Under the pieces are notes generated by a model, which saw only the letters and a list, made by a program, of their open reading frames with translations, was not told the DNA's origin and searched no databases. A program made the position numbers and the translations under genes. Shown here piece by piece: positions 24,485-36,815 of a DNA stretch of 64,000 bases. Where the stretch lies: positions 46,748,001 through 46,812,000 of the forward strand of contig CM114272.1 in assembly GCA_050084515.1 (NCBI GenBank), in the 5' to 3' direction. Numbering within the stretch: position 1 is the stretch's first letter; each line of letters opens with the position of its first letter. Origin of the DNA: Blasia pusilla. Its lineage: Eukaryota > Marchantiophyta > Marchantiopsida > Blasiales.

Positions 24485-27400
24485 ATGACCTTCGAGGGAC
24501 AAAGAGTCCTTCTATCGCGGAATCTAGTACCGCCACTGAAGTTTGACGAGCTCAAAGATATTCTCACCCGAGAGAAAGCGGAAGTCTTACTTTGCTGCAA
24601 TCCTTCATACAATTCTGAAAATGATTTTCATGTTCTGGCTTCCGGTGAAAGCGTAGGTGTTTCTATCCTCTCCGCAATGCTTGAAAAGTGTTGTGTAGGA
24701 TAGAGAGTTCAATGCACGCTACTCGTATCGCGTGGAACACCGCGGGTCTTACTTTGCCTCTCCTCGTCTTTGGCGCTATTGGAGGGTCTAACAGAGTGAC
24801 ATGATTGTCCTACATTTTTTTCCTATCACCAGGCGCACTGAAATTACTGTCCCTTGCCTTCAATTGTATCTTCTACACCTCCAGGAAACGAAAAAAGCAC
24901 GTGCTGACATGATCTATTTGTCCAGGAAAAGTTCGCTGAGCTTCAACGCCAAGGTTGTAATGTCATCGGTGAGTGAACTATGTACTAGTTTGCCTCGTGA
25001 TTTTGTTTCACGCAGTTTCCCCTCCATTGCTGTTTTGTCGTTAGAGTTGATTATTACAGGTTTTTTGATACTTGAGTGCGGTGCATCATTTCCTTCTATG
25101 TTTGTCTTCAAGATGTGATAATTTCGTTTTCTGGCGCGTGTGGTCATTGCTGATCAGCTCAGCGTATCGCCTAGTGCTGATCCGGACTTCAAACTTGGAT
25201 TCTGAACACGCAAAGCCCTAGAATGTGCTATGGAGTAGGGATTGCTGTAATATTTGTACAGTCTGACTCTATGGGAAACTATATCACGTTGATGGGGAGA
25301 GGGACTTAAGGCAAAAATAACCCTTGGAAATTCCCACATAGGGTGAAAGTGATAGCAGATAATGTGCTATCTAGCACACCGTGGCCTCTTTTATACAAGC
25401 CGAGTTTTGAAAGTTGTATCTCAAAGTTACTCATAGAAACCAAGATTTACTGTTATATCACAGGTCCAGAGTGCATCTTACAAAGTGCAAGGGAACGCAG
25501 GCGGCTCCCCAATCAGAAATATACATGTTGCACATGCATGGCAGGGATGCGCATACTTGCTTCTGGCTTTGACAGCAAAGTAAAGGTACTACTTACATGT
25601 GTACATCAAGTATCGAGATGAAGGTTTTCCATAACCAGAATCAGTGAAACAAGGTTTCATTTCATGGGTTGATAGTAGCTTTCAGTATACAACTTTTTAT
25701 TTTTGTTTGCAAACATAATTTCAACCTTTCAATAGCTTAGGCTATAGCTATGTTTCTGATGGAATCTTGACCTGGCATCAAGTCTGTGGTTCATGAAGTT
25801 TTCTTTCTGTAACAGTCAAAGCAAAATCTTTTTTTCTTTCTGCTGTCAACTATATTTAGCAATCAATATGAGTGGTGCTGTTAAAACTTTGGACCAAAGC
25901 TTGGTTAGTCTTGCTGTCATTGAGAGACTTCGTACTGACCTCAGTGCATCTACTGAATATGTCCCTGGTTGAACATGTCTTCTGCTGAACAGGCCAAGCT
26001 ACGACACATGATATCTGCCATGTGTGGGGAGCTATGCAATAAGACCTCAATGGATATTGATATTGTCATTGCCAAGGACGTCTTAGCGCCAAAATATAAG
26101 GTTAGAATCTTAACCTTCTCCTTACTCGCCAATATAGATTTAGTAAAACCTGTCTTTCCATGCCTCTGCTTTGATGGGTTCCTTGTAGCTGGTTCTGTTT
26201 GACCTATGACGTGAAAGAGAATGAAAGAACATTGTTACATCTGTAGAAGTTTGTGATCTTTGAATCGGAACATCTATTTTCTGTTGCCATTTCTAGGCAA
26301 AAAAAAGACCAAAAGCTGCTGTTCTAATATGGCGGTGCATCATTTTGCCCAAAGTTGGTGTTCAATGAAACACTTGTATGATATTGATGTGGACCTCCTT
26401 GGAGTATCTTTTGTTTGGCTTTCCTTTGGAGTCTTCTTTCTGAGACTGGTAGTTCATGTCCTAACAGCCACAAGTATCATATTACTCTCTGAACTTCAAC
26501 AAAATTTGCTATAGATTTTAAGCCCTGCTCTCTGGTGTCATATGAAAACTGTCGGACTTTCTGCTTTAGACATTCCAAGTTCTCTCCTACTTCTGTATGG
26601 TATGGAATTTTTTTATCCTCATGACTTATAATCGTGTAGTTCTCTACTTGTGGGTGTAAAAGTGTAAGAGTTGTGAATTTGTTTGGACAGGTGTTCCTGG
26701 CTTTCCCTTTTAACTCGTGTAATTGCAGACGATTAGCCTTAGAAACTTCCTGAAGATGTAGACTCTCTTTATTTAATGCTTCTGATCTAATAATGCCATG
26801 ATTCACTGCATGATTCATTATGCAGTGGTCAGCCTTCACCCTACGAAAACCGATTGTTAGTATGGAATGGGTGATTCAATCGTATCGCCAACATCATCGA
26901 GCTTCTCATGAATATTATAAGCTGCCAATTTTTGCCGGTCTGAAAGTTTGTGCCACTGGAATACTAGTAGGTGAGTTAATTAAAGATATTGCTTCCCTGG
27001 ATATTGACGCTCATGGAAATTTGCCTGATTTTTCCTCTTTCCAGTAGGTGATTGCTAGAGAAAATCATTTTTCATGCAATAAAGCAACTAGTGAAGGCGC
27101 CTGTGTAAATTTTCTTTCTATTTTATTGAATAAAACTTGTGTACAGTGTAAAAGACACCAACACAGACCACTAAGGTTCTACACGAAAGTTTCAATTTCT
27201 GCTGGTTGCAATTTTTGTTTTCCATAGCTCATCTTGACTAATTTATAGACAGTACAGAATTCTTATGCTCCCATACTTCAAGTGGGGAGATCACTTTATC
27301 CTTCAATTTTTTGGTTTTGACTAGGGAATGGTTTGGTGACTGTCTGAGAATGGGATGTGGATTAATTGCAGATGAGAGTGATGCTAATGGCCGATTTTCT

Positions 27401-30400
27401 AGATGGTGCAGTGAAGCGAGACAAGATGGCTGATATTATTGTGAAGAATGGGGGATTTTTTACTGCAGATCTCACCAAAGACTGCACACATTTGATTGCC
27501 AAAATATCCACTCTTTGAAGCAAAGCTGTTGGAGCCTTTTTGTGAAACCTGCCTTTGTATCTTTTCCTGGTTATTTGTCGTGAAATGTATGTCTATGCCT
27601 GTCGGGCACTCCTTACAGGTTAAACCTATAAAATTTAAGGATTCCTTGATTTTTCACACTCAACAGATAGTGATAAATATAAGGTAGCCAAGCAACACTG
27701 GCACAATATAAAGCTTGTGAAGGAGGAATGGTTTTGGCAGAGTGTTGCTGAGAAGGGTGAGTTGATACTGTTCTTCTATGCCTTGATTACATATTACATT
27801 TTGAATGTGGAAGGTCTGAGCTTATGTCTGTGTCAGAGCTGCTGTGTTACGTCGTTTCAGATGCTTGTCATCACATTCAGATGAAGTACTACATATGATC
27901 AGCAAGTACCGTCTTTTGCCTATAGATTATTGTGCATTGTTGATGTATAGTTGTGGCTTGAGGCAGACTCTTGATTCATAGTTTCCTTACTTCAACAAGA
28001 GTACTTTTTTCCTCCTGGATATCTTTGTCTTGAGTTTATCCCAGATGACCTATATTTGTGATACACGACAACGAAGTCAGAGTATGCCAAGTGCAAATTG
28101 GGAAAATTCCAATCTTTAGCATAATCCTTTTGGCTGCAACTGATTAATAATCATCAGTCATTGTATGTAGAGGAGCATGCTGGCGTATGCTTGGTTAAGT
28201 TCTTCTAGCTCTGCCTAAAAAGACCATTTTTGCCATATCACGAAAAGATTGATGGGACATTGAAACTCACAAAGAAATATACGCTGGGCAGGCAGTTGAG
28301 TACTACTCGAAGAATCATGACTAAATCTTCTAAAGAAACTGATGTTGAAATTCTCTCTGGCTTTGTAGTTTGCCTGGAAGAGAACTCTTTTGCAGCGGAA
28401 CATGAGAGTATTGAAAATGCTGTACAACTTGTAAAGAAAGGTGTCAGGGGCAGCAATATTGCAAGAGCATCCACGGCATTTGAATGTGTAAATGGGATGC
28501 CAGAAATTCAGACAGCCTTTTCAGGACCTGCATTGACTCCACCTGAGTCAACTCATGAACAGATCTGTTCACCACTTTTTCCTGATCCTAGTATTCATCC
28601 TGATACTGGGCTTAGTCCTACTCCAATGCAGCAAAATAATACTTCCAAATCACCCCACCAAAATCTGGAAATCGCTGAGGGTGTTTATCTATCAGGTTGT
28701 AGGATCTTTTTAGCGGGTTTTGAACCTGGTGAAATGAGAAGGCTGGTGAATATGGTACTTGATGGTGGTGGTACTAGGCTAATGGAGTTCTGTGACAAAA
28801 TCACCCATGTGGTACTTGGGAAACCTTCAGAAGGGTATGCATTTGATCCTCTTTAAAGCTCCATGGCAAGACGAGTTGATAAGCAATAGCTTCTCAAGCT
28901 CCTCCCTTAATTTTGTTGGTTATGAGGTATTAGATTATTGATATTGAAAACTAGCTTCTGTGGAATCTTAGTTTTGTGGATGTTGAACACAATGTGCCAT
29001 CATAGAACCAGTGAGTTTCAAGAATGTATGTTTCAAGTATAGGAAAGTGAAGCCATTGCATATTGTTATTGACATTTCTTTTTGCGGCATTTTGGCGGCA
29101 TTATTCTGACCTGCTGTAACTTCCCACATACTCATGTTACATTCAGGGAAATGAAGGATATTAGGCAGTATGCTATGTGGGGTGCGGTACATGTTGTCAT
29201 GCCAACGTGGCTAGAAGAATGCACCAGACAGAGAAAAGAAATGATTGTAAATCAAGGATTTTCTGTGAGTTCAATGCTATTTCCCCGAGATGTTACCATG
29301 AAGCAAGGTAATGAAGTTTGATTGAGTTTTTTGATATAAAAGCTGTACAGATTCAAAGCAAAGATGAATGATCTTAACAATGGTTTATGAAGAGTGAATT
29401 TCTCATGAAGATGTCATGAAATGATTCTTTGGGGCTGCCCACGGTTGACTCTGTGGACTTTCATCATTGTGAAGCTGGACAAATATGGTATTCCTCATTG
29501 CAGGAATGAACAAATCAAGGCAAGTGGACCAGATGAGGCTCTTAGGAGACATTGATGGATGGATCCAAAGAAAGGAGCAACTCATTCGCAGTGAAGAGCT
29601 TCAGGATGCCAAACGAGTTCTCATATTGTCAGAGAAACTGGATGATCAACAATGCGAGGACACACTGGAATCAGATATTCCTAATAGCAGTAGACAAATT
29701 TCTCAACAAAGTTTCACTAATGAGAAGTCTGATATTTCATGCCCTCCCAGGGTAGAAGCAGAAATTCGTGCTCAAGCATTGGTGAAGATTGCTAAGGGAA
29801 GCCAGGCAGGCTCTAAGAGATTGAGTCCTCTGCCTACGGTGACCTCCAGCTTCTCACCATCGAGTGTTGAATTGCGAAAGGTGTTTCATGGCTTTGTGTT
29901 TGGGTTTGCATCTTCTTGCGAACCAGATATGGTGAGTGTCTCATGTCAAACCTCAGGTCAACTCAAGTTCAGTTGAGACTGTAATTTTGTTGAGTGTAAG
30001 GTCTATTCAAGGATGTTGTAGGACATCAGCGGGTGTTCATAATTATAGTGGTACTAATAACAGGAGGCAATCAACAAACTATATGAGCATAGAATCTCCT
30101 ACTTCATGATCCTAACCTCTCAACACTGCTGGTGCAGAGATCAGAGATAGTTCAATGGGTGATGGAAGGTGAAGGTGTGATAATAGATGGTGCAGAGGAC
30201 CCTTCAATCCAGAGTCTAGATTTCTTCATTGCTCCACATGGAACGAAGGCTAATACTAGTGGTGATCTGAAATCCAAGATAGTTACTCCCCAATGGATCA
30301 AATCTTGTCTGGAGGTATGTGTTTCCTTGTCTTTTTAATTCAAAGCTATGTGGTTGAGGGGGGCTCAGGATATGGGAAAATCTTGTTATAAAAGAGTATT

Positions 30401-33400
30401 CAAGTTGCATACTCGTTGGGATGGATACACGCATCTCAAACAGATGCAAGGAAATCTGTGTCTTGACAGTTTGACTTTCTCATTTCAAGAAGGTTTTGTG
30501 TACTAATTGCCCAAAATCTTTGGTAATTTTGCCACAGGGTGGAAGGCTACTTGACATTCGAAGTCATGTTCTCTTTCAACCTCTACCGTGTGATGTTCCA
30601 TTATCAGGATTTGAGAGGTTGAAGTTCTGCGTTTCACAGTATGCTGAGAGGGAAAGAGTCCTGCTCCACAATCTTTGCCATGTTTTAGGAGCAAAATATC
30701 AAGAGAACAAAATGACAAAACGAGCCTCGCATCTGCTCTGCAAGGTGGGAGATGGGGATAAGTATGAGGCGGCACTAAAATGGGGTATTGAGGTCGTCAA
30801 TGCAGACTGGGTTTATGCTTGTGTTGCACAAGTAAGCATCTGATCTTTCTTATGGTTTACTCCAACTGTCAATAGTTCTTTGCTAAGAAGTATATATCTT
30901 TTTGTGGTTGTCTGAGCAAGTTGGCTTCTGAGTAACTAAGGTCAAATTCTACAGAAGAAAAATTTTAGGAAGACAGCATACAATAAAGTCTTCTTGCAAA
31001 AGGTCTTCCTATTGTACGCTTTATTGTAAACTGAGCCTGAGTTGGTAAGCATGTGTGATCAGCAGACTACATATGCGCACCAGACTTGTGTCTTGAGTAT
31101 TTTTGCATATTGGGGTACTCACTGATGTTCAATGTTCCTGACAGAACATGGTGGTTCCCCTTGATCAATATCGAGTGAAAAGGTTAAGTGCAGCTGATAG
31201 GGAAGCTGGGCTTGCAATTCCAACGCAATACCCAACTGAGTCTCCATTTCTGGGAGTCAGCTACCCACATGTAGTAGAGGTTTCCACACAGGAGCCTAGG
31301 AAGGACGATGTTCAGGGACAAAACAATTATTGCAGCACCTCAGATGTCAAAGGTAATGTTCTTGGACTTTACCTTACCATTTTTAGGGACCCAAAAGGTA
31401 AGTTATCAAGAAAATTGGAACTTCTGTGAGTTTTTTTGAAGAGATGCAACATGGTTGCTAAACGTCAGGTCTTTCAATACCTTTTTGGCCTCATTCATGT
31501 AACTAATTTGATGCTGTCCAGGGAAAATTGGAAATACCAGAACAAGGGTATCTGCAGGAGGAAGGCTGCATTCAGGAGCCCTGGATATCCAGCCTCGTCC
31601 CAATAATCAACTATCAACAGCTTGTTCTCTTTCTTCACAAATGCCGGGTGGTAATCTTGATCCTTGGGATGAGCTGACAGCTTCTTGGTCAAATGAGCAA
31701 GCTCCTGGGAAACGACCAGTAACACGATCTCAGCAGAAAGCAGGAAATTCCCAGCCAGTGCTGTTTGATAGTCCAATGAATCCCGATCCATGTAGTGCTT
31801 TGAGATCAGGTGTTAAGCATGAGAAGATATGTAGAGTAGATCTTGTGCCAGGAGATCATTCAGCTGATAACAATGTCTTCAACGACATTAGTGAGGAAGC
31901 ATACGGCACAGATGTTGCTGCTGCGATTGAAGGACTTCTGGCACAAACAAGCAAGGCATGATTGTTTCCCTTGCCTTTTGAGATGGTCTATCGTCTAGTG
32001 AAAAGCAAGTGCATAGTGGAATGAAAATTTTTGCAGTGTCTATTGTTAGCGTTTCTTGATGTTTCTGACAAAACCTGCTTCTTCTCCCATACTTCTATGT
32101 CCAGGTTCAACACAGTGATGGTCTAAGAAATCCAGATGATCGAAGTGTATCCTTAATTTTCTTAGGAAAACAGTGTTGTTGCATCTAAGTGATTTCCAGG
32201 ATCGATATTTTATCTGGTTTTGTTTTTAGTTCCTGCAGGATGAATTAAGAAGTGTACAGCTGGTTCAGGGTTAGTAGTGTCCTTTGCACCAGGATTTCTT
32301 AACTATTAATAGCTTCTATCTCCACCGTCAACAGCACTGAATAGGCGAAACAATGAAGATGACCGCCAATTGAATTTCAAACGCCGCAAGCTCCTTCCCA
32401 ATAGGTATGAAACTGGGAAAGACCTGGTTGTGATCTGTTTATTTGTATTAATCCACTCCAGGTATTTGAGTAAATGGTGATGTCATGAATGCATTCATAA
32501 TGTATGCACTGACATTCTGACAAGAGAACAAGGTCACTAGTGTTGTTGGGAAACCTGTAGGAATTTATATAGATCTGGAAATCTACAGGTAAGAGTAAAT
32601 TCAGCACAGACACAGACAGTAGACCTAGGATATGAGGCAAATTCATTTGGTTCAATATTGATAGGAGGTGCAAACTCATTGCGGGCTTGGGGACAATGAT
32701 GGCAGGTGTCAGAGGTGAAGTCCTTGACTGAAAGATACCTACAAGAATTCTGACTTGCAAAGGACTTTTACTTCCTTACAAGTTAACAAATCCATTGTCT
32801 TGCACAAATGAAAACATCTAACAGATGACAAATCTCAGGTGCAATGAAAGTAGTCCAGTGCATCCACCACGATGTTTGTCTCCAGCTGAGGATGGACTTG
32901 AGAAACTAGTCGACTCTGAAATGTACTCGCAGGTATGTGTGTACTTTGGCCTCTATCCTGTTATTTGCTTCGTCACCCCATGTCCCTTCAAAGGTAAAAT
33001 GTATCTTTTACCTTTGCTTGTCCAAATGATGGTTAAACACTTAACCTTTGGGCGACTTGTGTTTTTCATTTGGAGTGCCAGTTGCACTTTCTTGGAATCC
33101 TCCATTCATAATAATTTGGCCATCTTGAGAATGCTAGTAGGAATTAACTCGTTCTTGGACATTTCTGTTCTCATCATTCAAGCAATCAGGCTAAGTCTCC
33201 CCTCCATGAGCGTGTAGATGGTTCAACGCACGTGTGTTACTGAGAAGTAGAGGAGATAGGTGATTCAAACTGATACACCCAAGAATGGGTGACATCCTAT
33301 TGAAAGCAGAGGTCTTGTGCCATTAGTTCTTGGTGTTATCATGTGGAAAGACACTAAGAACAGCCAATTCTTGGAGTCCCTCATGTTCGAGCCTGATTGT

Positions 33401-33595
33401 TTTGAAAAGGTGGTAGCTTACAACGAGGATTTCTCCCCAAAAGAGAGAATAATGGAGCGCGTGAGAACAAGGAGTATGTGTAATGAAAAGTCAGCTGGAT
33501 CAGGAGGAAACGCTGCAAGCAGTCGTGGGATTTCTTGGAAAAATGCAGAGCTTGGGCGGCTCTTCACAGCCGCTTCTGCAAATAAAGAAATTTAG
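24485..33595 (+). CDS. MEI1: TopBP1/MEI1-like multi-BRCT protein
   Basis: Homologue of the plant TopBP1-like protein (MEI1 in Arabidopsis), a nuclear scaffold with repeated BRCT domains that acts in DNA damage signalling, replication and meiotic DNA repair. About 20 exons can be read. Exon 1 (24485-24652) begins MTFEGQRVLLSRNLVPP, which I chose because this opening is typical of the family. Next come 24926-24968, 25464-25585 (TCCTCMAGMRILASGF), 25993-26100, 26826-26970, 27412-27503 (DCTHLIAK), 27660-27756, 28171-28193, 28209-28834, 29147-29307, 29504-29931, 30138-30314, 30538-30831 (BRCT, DKYEAALKWGIEVVNADW), 31145-31352, 31522-31955, 32105-32143, short exons near 32240 and 32335-32403 (LNFKRRKLLPNR), 32825-32933, and a last exon 33410-33595 with KERIMERVRTRS. 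Introns are mostly GT-AG; exceptions are noted separately. The frame is preserved throughout, so the gene looks functional. The family call is from memory of the Arabidopsis protein. Confidence 0.88.
27504..27659 (+). other. Probable U12-type AT-AC intron in the TopBP1/MEI1-like gene
   Basis: No GT donor is available after codon LIAK before a stop. The exon boundary fits ATATCCACT as donor (27504-27512; U12 consensus ATATCCTTT). The branch site TTCCTTGAT (27642-27650) is an exact match to TTCCTTRAY, and AC (27658-27659) ends the intron 9 nt after that motif. Joining here keeps the frame in phase 0, giving LIAK then STDSDKYKVAKQHW. That has the same residue count as the family between these blocks. 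Confidence 0.7.
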
Positions 33596-34970
33596 CTCTT
33601 TGAACAGAAGTCAAGATTAATAGTATGTCCCAGTACAGGTCCACTCCACCTGGGGAATATTCCCCATCCATTCTTGTAATACGGCAATACAATGTTGAGA
33701 ATGCAGTTCATTCCAAACACAAGACATATGGATTGTATTGTGTACAGAAGTCAGCTAGGAACTATGATTGGCTAAGGGTATTGACCGCAGGTTGCCCCTG
33801 CCCTGAGGTATAAGTAGATAGTTTTGACTTTTGCAAGTGTAGGGACAGCTGCTTAGAGGAATAAGTTTATTAGCCATATTTCTAGAGATATCCTAGGGTT
33901 CATTTTAGGGTAGCTTCCATGTAGCCACGCTGGCTCTGGCTGCCCCTTCCATTTCCCCTTCCTTCTCTTCTCTCGTTGTCTTCCAAGGTATGAATCTCCT
34001 TGCAGCATGGTATGAATCTCCTTGGAGTGTTCAGTTCGTTCTTATTTGTGTCTCGGTGTGTATGAGCTTGTCATAGCATGGTGATATAACTCTTTTTTGT
34101 TCGAAGACCAGCTTAATTGTTCTAGTGTGTTTTTGTCTCTTTTGGGAGGGTTGTGAGGGTGAAACCGTGCAGGGAGCTAGACGTGGCCATAAGACTCCTA
34201 TTGTTTATGGTAAGTTAGCACAGTTAGGTCTTGTGCATGCTTTACTTTACCTGTCTTAACTGTGTTTTAAGTCTTAACTCTCAATGTACTTATTAGGTTA
34301 TCAGCCTACACACGTTTGAGGGCATTACTGCTGAAAGACTGAACTCCAGAAACTAGAAAAACTGGTCTTATGACATGGGAAATGTTTTGCATATAAAACG
34401 GTTATATTCTCACATTGAGAATACCCCTACTCTTGCAAATTTAGCAGATCCAGCATGACTGAAGGAGGAAGCATTGGCAAAAAGCATTCTCATCATGATG
34501 AGAATGCCGAATGGTGATGCCAAAAGACTCAACAGAACTCTGGTGGAGAAGAACAAGATGTACTTGTTATCAAGCAGGACTTGAGAAGCACTGGGATGCG
34601 GCCAACCATCTTCATAACATGAATCCCACCATTGCTGTTCAAGGAAAAATGCCAAAAGAACCATGGTCAGGCAGGATGTCAGATATCTCCTAACTGAGAA
34701 TCTTTGAAAGTAATCTGTATGTAATAGAGGAGAAAGTAATTAGGCTCCACGTATGAGAAATGTATTTCTTAGAATACAAACATGATTTCAAACGGATACT
34801 TATTTCTAAATCCTAATATAGGAAAGATTATCAGTAGTAGAGATGTTGTCTTCTATAATATTGGAGGAAATCTTGGATGATACTGACATGAACAATGAGA
34901 ATCCACCTGCATTGGAAATCAGACTTGAGGAGCCTGAGATCTTGGAAGATTCACTTCCATCAGGTGCTTG
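33596..34970. other. 3' flank of the TopBP1/MEI1-like gene; no gene seen
   Basis: The 3' UTR presumably occupies the first few hundred bases. No domain or repeat was recognised in the remainder. Confidence 0.4.
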
Positions 34971-35400
34971 TTACCACTCATAGCAAAGCATGATTGGGAA
35001 GATGAGCAGATGGAGGTGAGAGCCGTCTTCCACAATAGAGATATAATAGAAATGGTATCTTTATACATCCAAAAAATTGTGAACAAGGTGAAGCTGTTGG
35101 TCGGTTGGAGAAGTCCATATATGGTCTCAAGCAAAGATGTAGGTCATGGTCCATCAAGATGGATAAGTATTTGTGAAGCAACAATTAGCAAAGACCAAGA
35201 TCAGATCAGAGTGTCTACTTCATGACTAAGGAGCACATGATTATTGCCCTCTAAGTAGACGACCTTTTGATGGGTGTAGGTACCAGCTCTGAAACCAAGA
35301 AGAATCATAGGAAAGCACTTTGCAAAACTTTTGGAATTAGTATATTGGACCCTTGGACCAGAGTCAGTAACCATGACAATTACAAGAAATAAAGAGGAAG
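34970..35400 (+). pseudogene. Ty1/copia reverse-transcriptase relic
   Basis: Broken frames reproduce the copia RT core in order: LIAKHDWEDEQMEVRAVFHN (about 34978-35035), KSIYGLKQ (about 35107-35132), SWSIKMDKYL, and VDDLLMGVG for the YVDD block (about 35255-35282). Frameshifts and stops lie between them. No LTRs, integrase or gag were found nearby, so this is an isolated fragment. Confidence 0.75.
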
Positions 35401-35409
35401 TGTAATATC

Positions 35410-35834
35410 CAAGTTTGGCAACCTGACGGGTTGCGTTAGGGTTGAAGATTCTGCCAGCTTCTACGAGAGGTTAGGAAATTGCAACCTGTTGGAATCAGAC
35501 GGGTGGTAAAGAAGCTTTTTTGGCACTCGATAAATCTAGGGATTCAAAGTTTTGTGAAATTGTGGCGGATTGGATGTAAACCGTCAGATTTTTATATGGG
35601 TTGCTTTCAGAAATGGAGTTTTTCGTGGCCGTGTTACCCGTCGGACTCCGACGACTTGCGGCAATTCCGCATGTCATCTACCAAAGAGGCTCTCTAGAAA
35701 ACTAATTGCAACGGGTCAGACTCCAACAATCGCACACAAAGGTTATTTGATCTACTTTATCCCATTAGGCGGTGCTAGTCTTTTTGCGACATGTCGGAAA
35801 AACTCTAACAAAGTATTGAACCTCGCATGAACGT
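35410..35834 (+). mobile_element. Fragment of the E transposon family (intron 2 end)
   Basis: The reverse complement of 35700-35834 matches 57118-57260 of E3 (shared AGGTTCAATACTT and GATCAAATAACCTTTG). In the plus direction this is the 3' end of the palindrome-bearing intron before exon 3 of the methyltransferase-like gene. Palindrome units start near 35418, 35481, 35572, 35632 and 35704. The fragment is cut by the LTR at 35835, so exon 3 is missing. Confidence 0.7.
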
Positions 35835-36450
35835 TGTCGTGCGCATACATATCGCTATACAACATACATCGCTCGTCACATCTACATCACACAACACTGA
35901 TCTTCCCCACACACGGGTCGATCCACACATGTACAAAAATCAACTCATACATATACACGGAGATCACACAACAAAAATAAAGAGTAGTAAAAACGGCATA
36001 CCCGGCCTAAAACTCCACTCCTCAATCTACATCGGCATATCGAGCCTCGTCCACCCTGTGCTATCAAGGAATCCGGAGGCTAGCACTCTAGTCCTAGCTC
36101 ACACATATACAAGGGAGGTGCTCTAACGGCCCAACATGAGAAAGATGGCTTAGGAAAGTCATCTTCCTCTCTTATATAGGGTTGGGAAGAGCCAAAAGGC
36201 TCTTCCCTAAAAATACCCTTCCTTGGTAACTCGCACGCACACAGTTACCAGGGGCGGGTGACCTGGTCAACAAGTCACCCGGCTGTAAAAGACCTCAACA
36301 TGAAAGTTGTCAGAAACGACGTTCGTGACACAATGGACCTATCCTCAACCTCATCCGACACCGTGGGACAAAGTTACACTCAAGATAGTCCGCTGGCTCC
36401 TACGCCCTATCCACGATAGATCTCGGCCTATCGGCTACTCAGATGTGACA
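35835..36450 (-). repeat. LTR of the gypsy family (3' side of G2)
   Basis: A 616-bp LTR on the minus strand begins TGTCACATCTGAG at 36450 and ends CGCACGACA at 35835. It holds a TATA box (TATATAAGAG, about 36171-36180) and three inverted repeats just upstream of it. The plus-strand copy at 57407-58023 is about 95% identical by eye. It lies downstream of the G2 polyprotein stop and a purine tract, so it is most likely the 3' LTR of G2. No 5-bp target duplication was recognised. Confidence 0.85.
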
Positions 36451-36452
36451 GT

Positions 36453-36590
36453 TGTCATGCGCATACATATCGCTACACAACATACATCGCTTGTCACATC
36501 TACACCACACAACACCGATCTTCCCCACACACGGGTCGATCCACACATGTACAAAAATCAACTCATACATATACATGGAGATCACACAAC
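36453..36590 (-). repeat. Extra partial LTR (U5 part) next to the 3' LTR
   Basis: 138 bp repeat the U5 end of the LTR (GTTGTGTGATCTCC ... GCGCATGACA in minus sense) directly upstream of the full LTR, separated by two bases. It abuts the purine tract on its other side. It looks like the remnant of an upstream LTR in a tandem LTR-LTR arrangement. Confidence 0.75.
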
Positions 36591-36600
36591 CGCCCCCCTA
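36591..36600 (-). other. Polypurine tract of gypsy G2
   Basis: AGGGGGGCG in minus sense, 67 bp after the polyprotein stop and directly before LTR-derived sequence, the position where plus-strand DNA synthesis is primed in LTR retroelements. Confidence 0.6.
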
Positions 36601-36666
36601 GCTGGCAGTTGGATCCCCCCAACTCCAGATAGAAAATATCACATCTCTCTGACATGACCTACTACT

Positions 36667-36815
36667 CTATACACATCTCGGACACATCCATCGTCCCATG
36701 AGAACCACATCAAGATGGGGGGCTCAGACATGACATATGCCACCCTCGAGAACAACCATCAGATACCAACATGGTGGTTGCACCCCTCGCAGATCCGCAC
36801 AACATACACCTCAAG
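36667..36815 (-). pseudogene. PHD finger at the C-terminus of the G2 polyprotein
   Basis: After a frameshift relative to the integrase frame, the minus strand encodes CMLCGS, SDGCSRGWHMSCLSPP and GRWMCPRC followed by TAG. This is the Cys4-His-Cys3 pattern of a PHD finger, with the third Cys replaced by Ser and a second frameshift after SPP. PHD fingers bind histone H3 tails. At the end of an integrase one could help direct insertion to particular chromatin, in the way chromodomains do in other Ty3/gypsy elements (inference). The stop is directly followed by the 3' untranslated and polypurine region. Confidence 0.65.

Noticed and set aside
30968-31027. Fold-back around ACAATAAAG / CTTTATTGT in a TopBP1/MEI1 intron
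   Set aside because: A short imperfect structure in an A/T-rich intron; plausible by chance or as an old small insertion, with no further support.
35827-36126. Plus-strand frame MYKNQLIHIHGDHTT... repeated at 36307 and 57706
   Set aside because: It lies entirely in the LTR (antisense to it) and repeats only because the LTR repeats.
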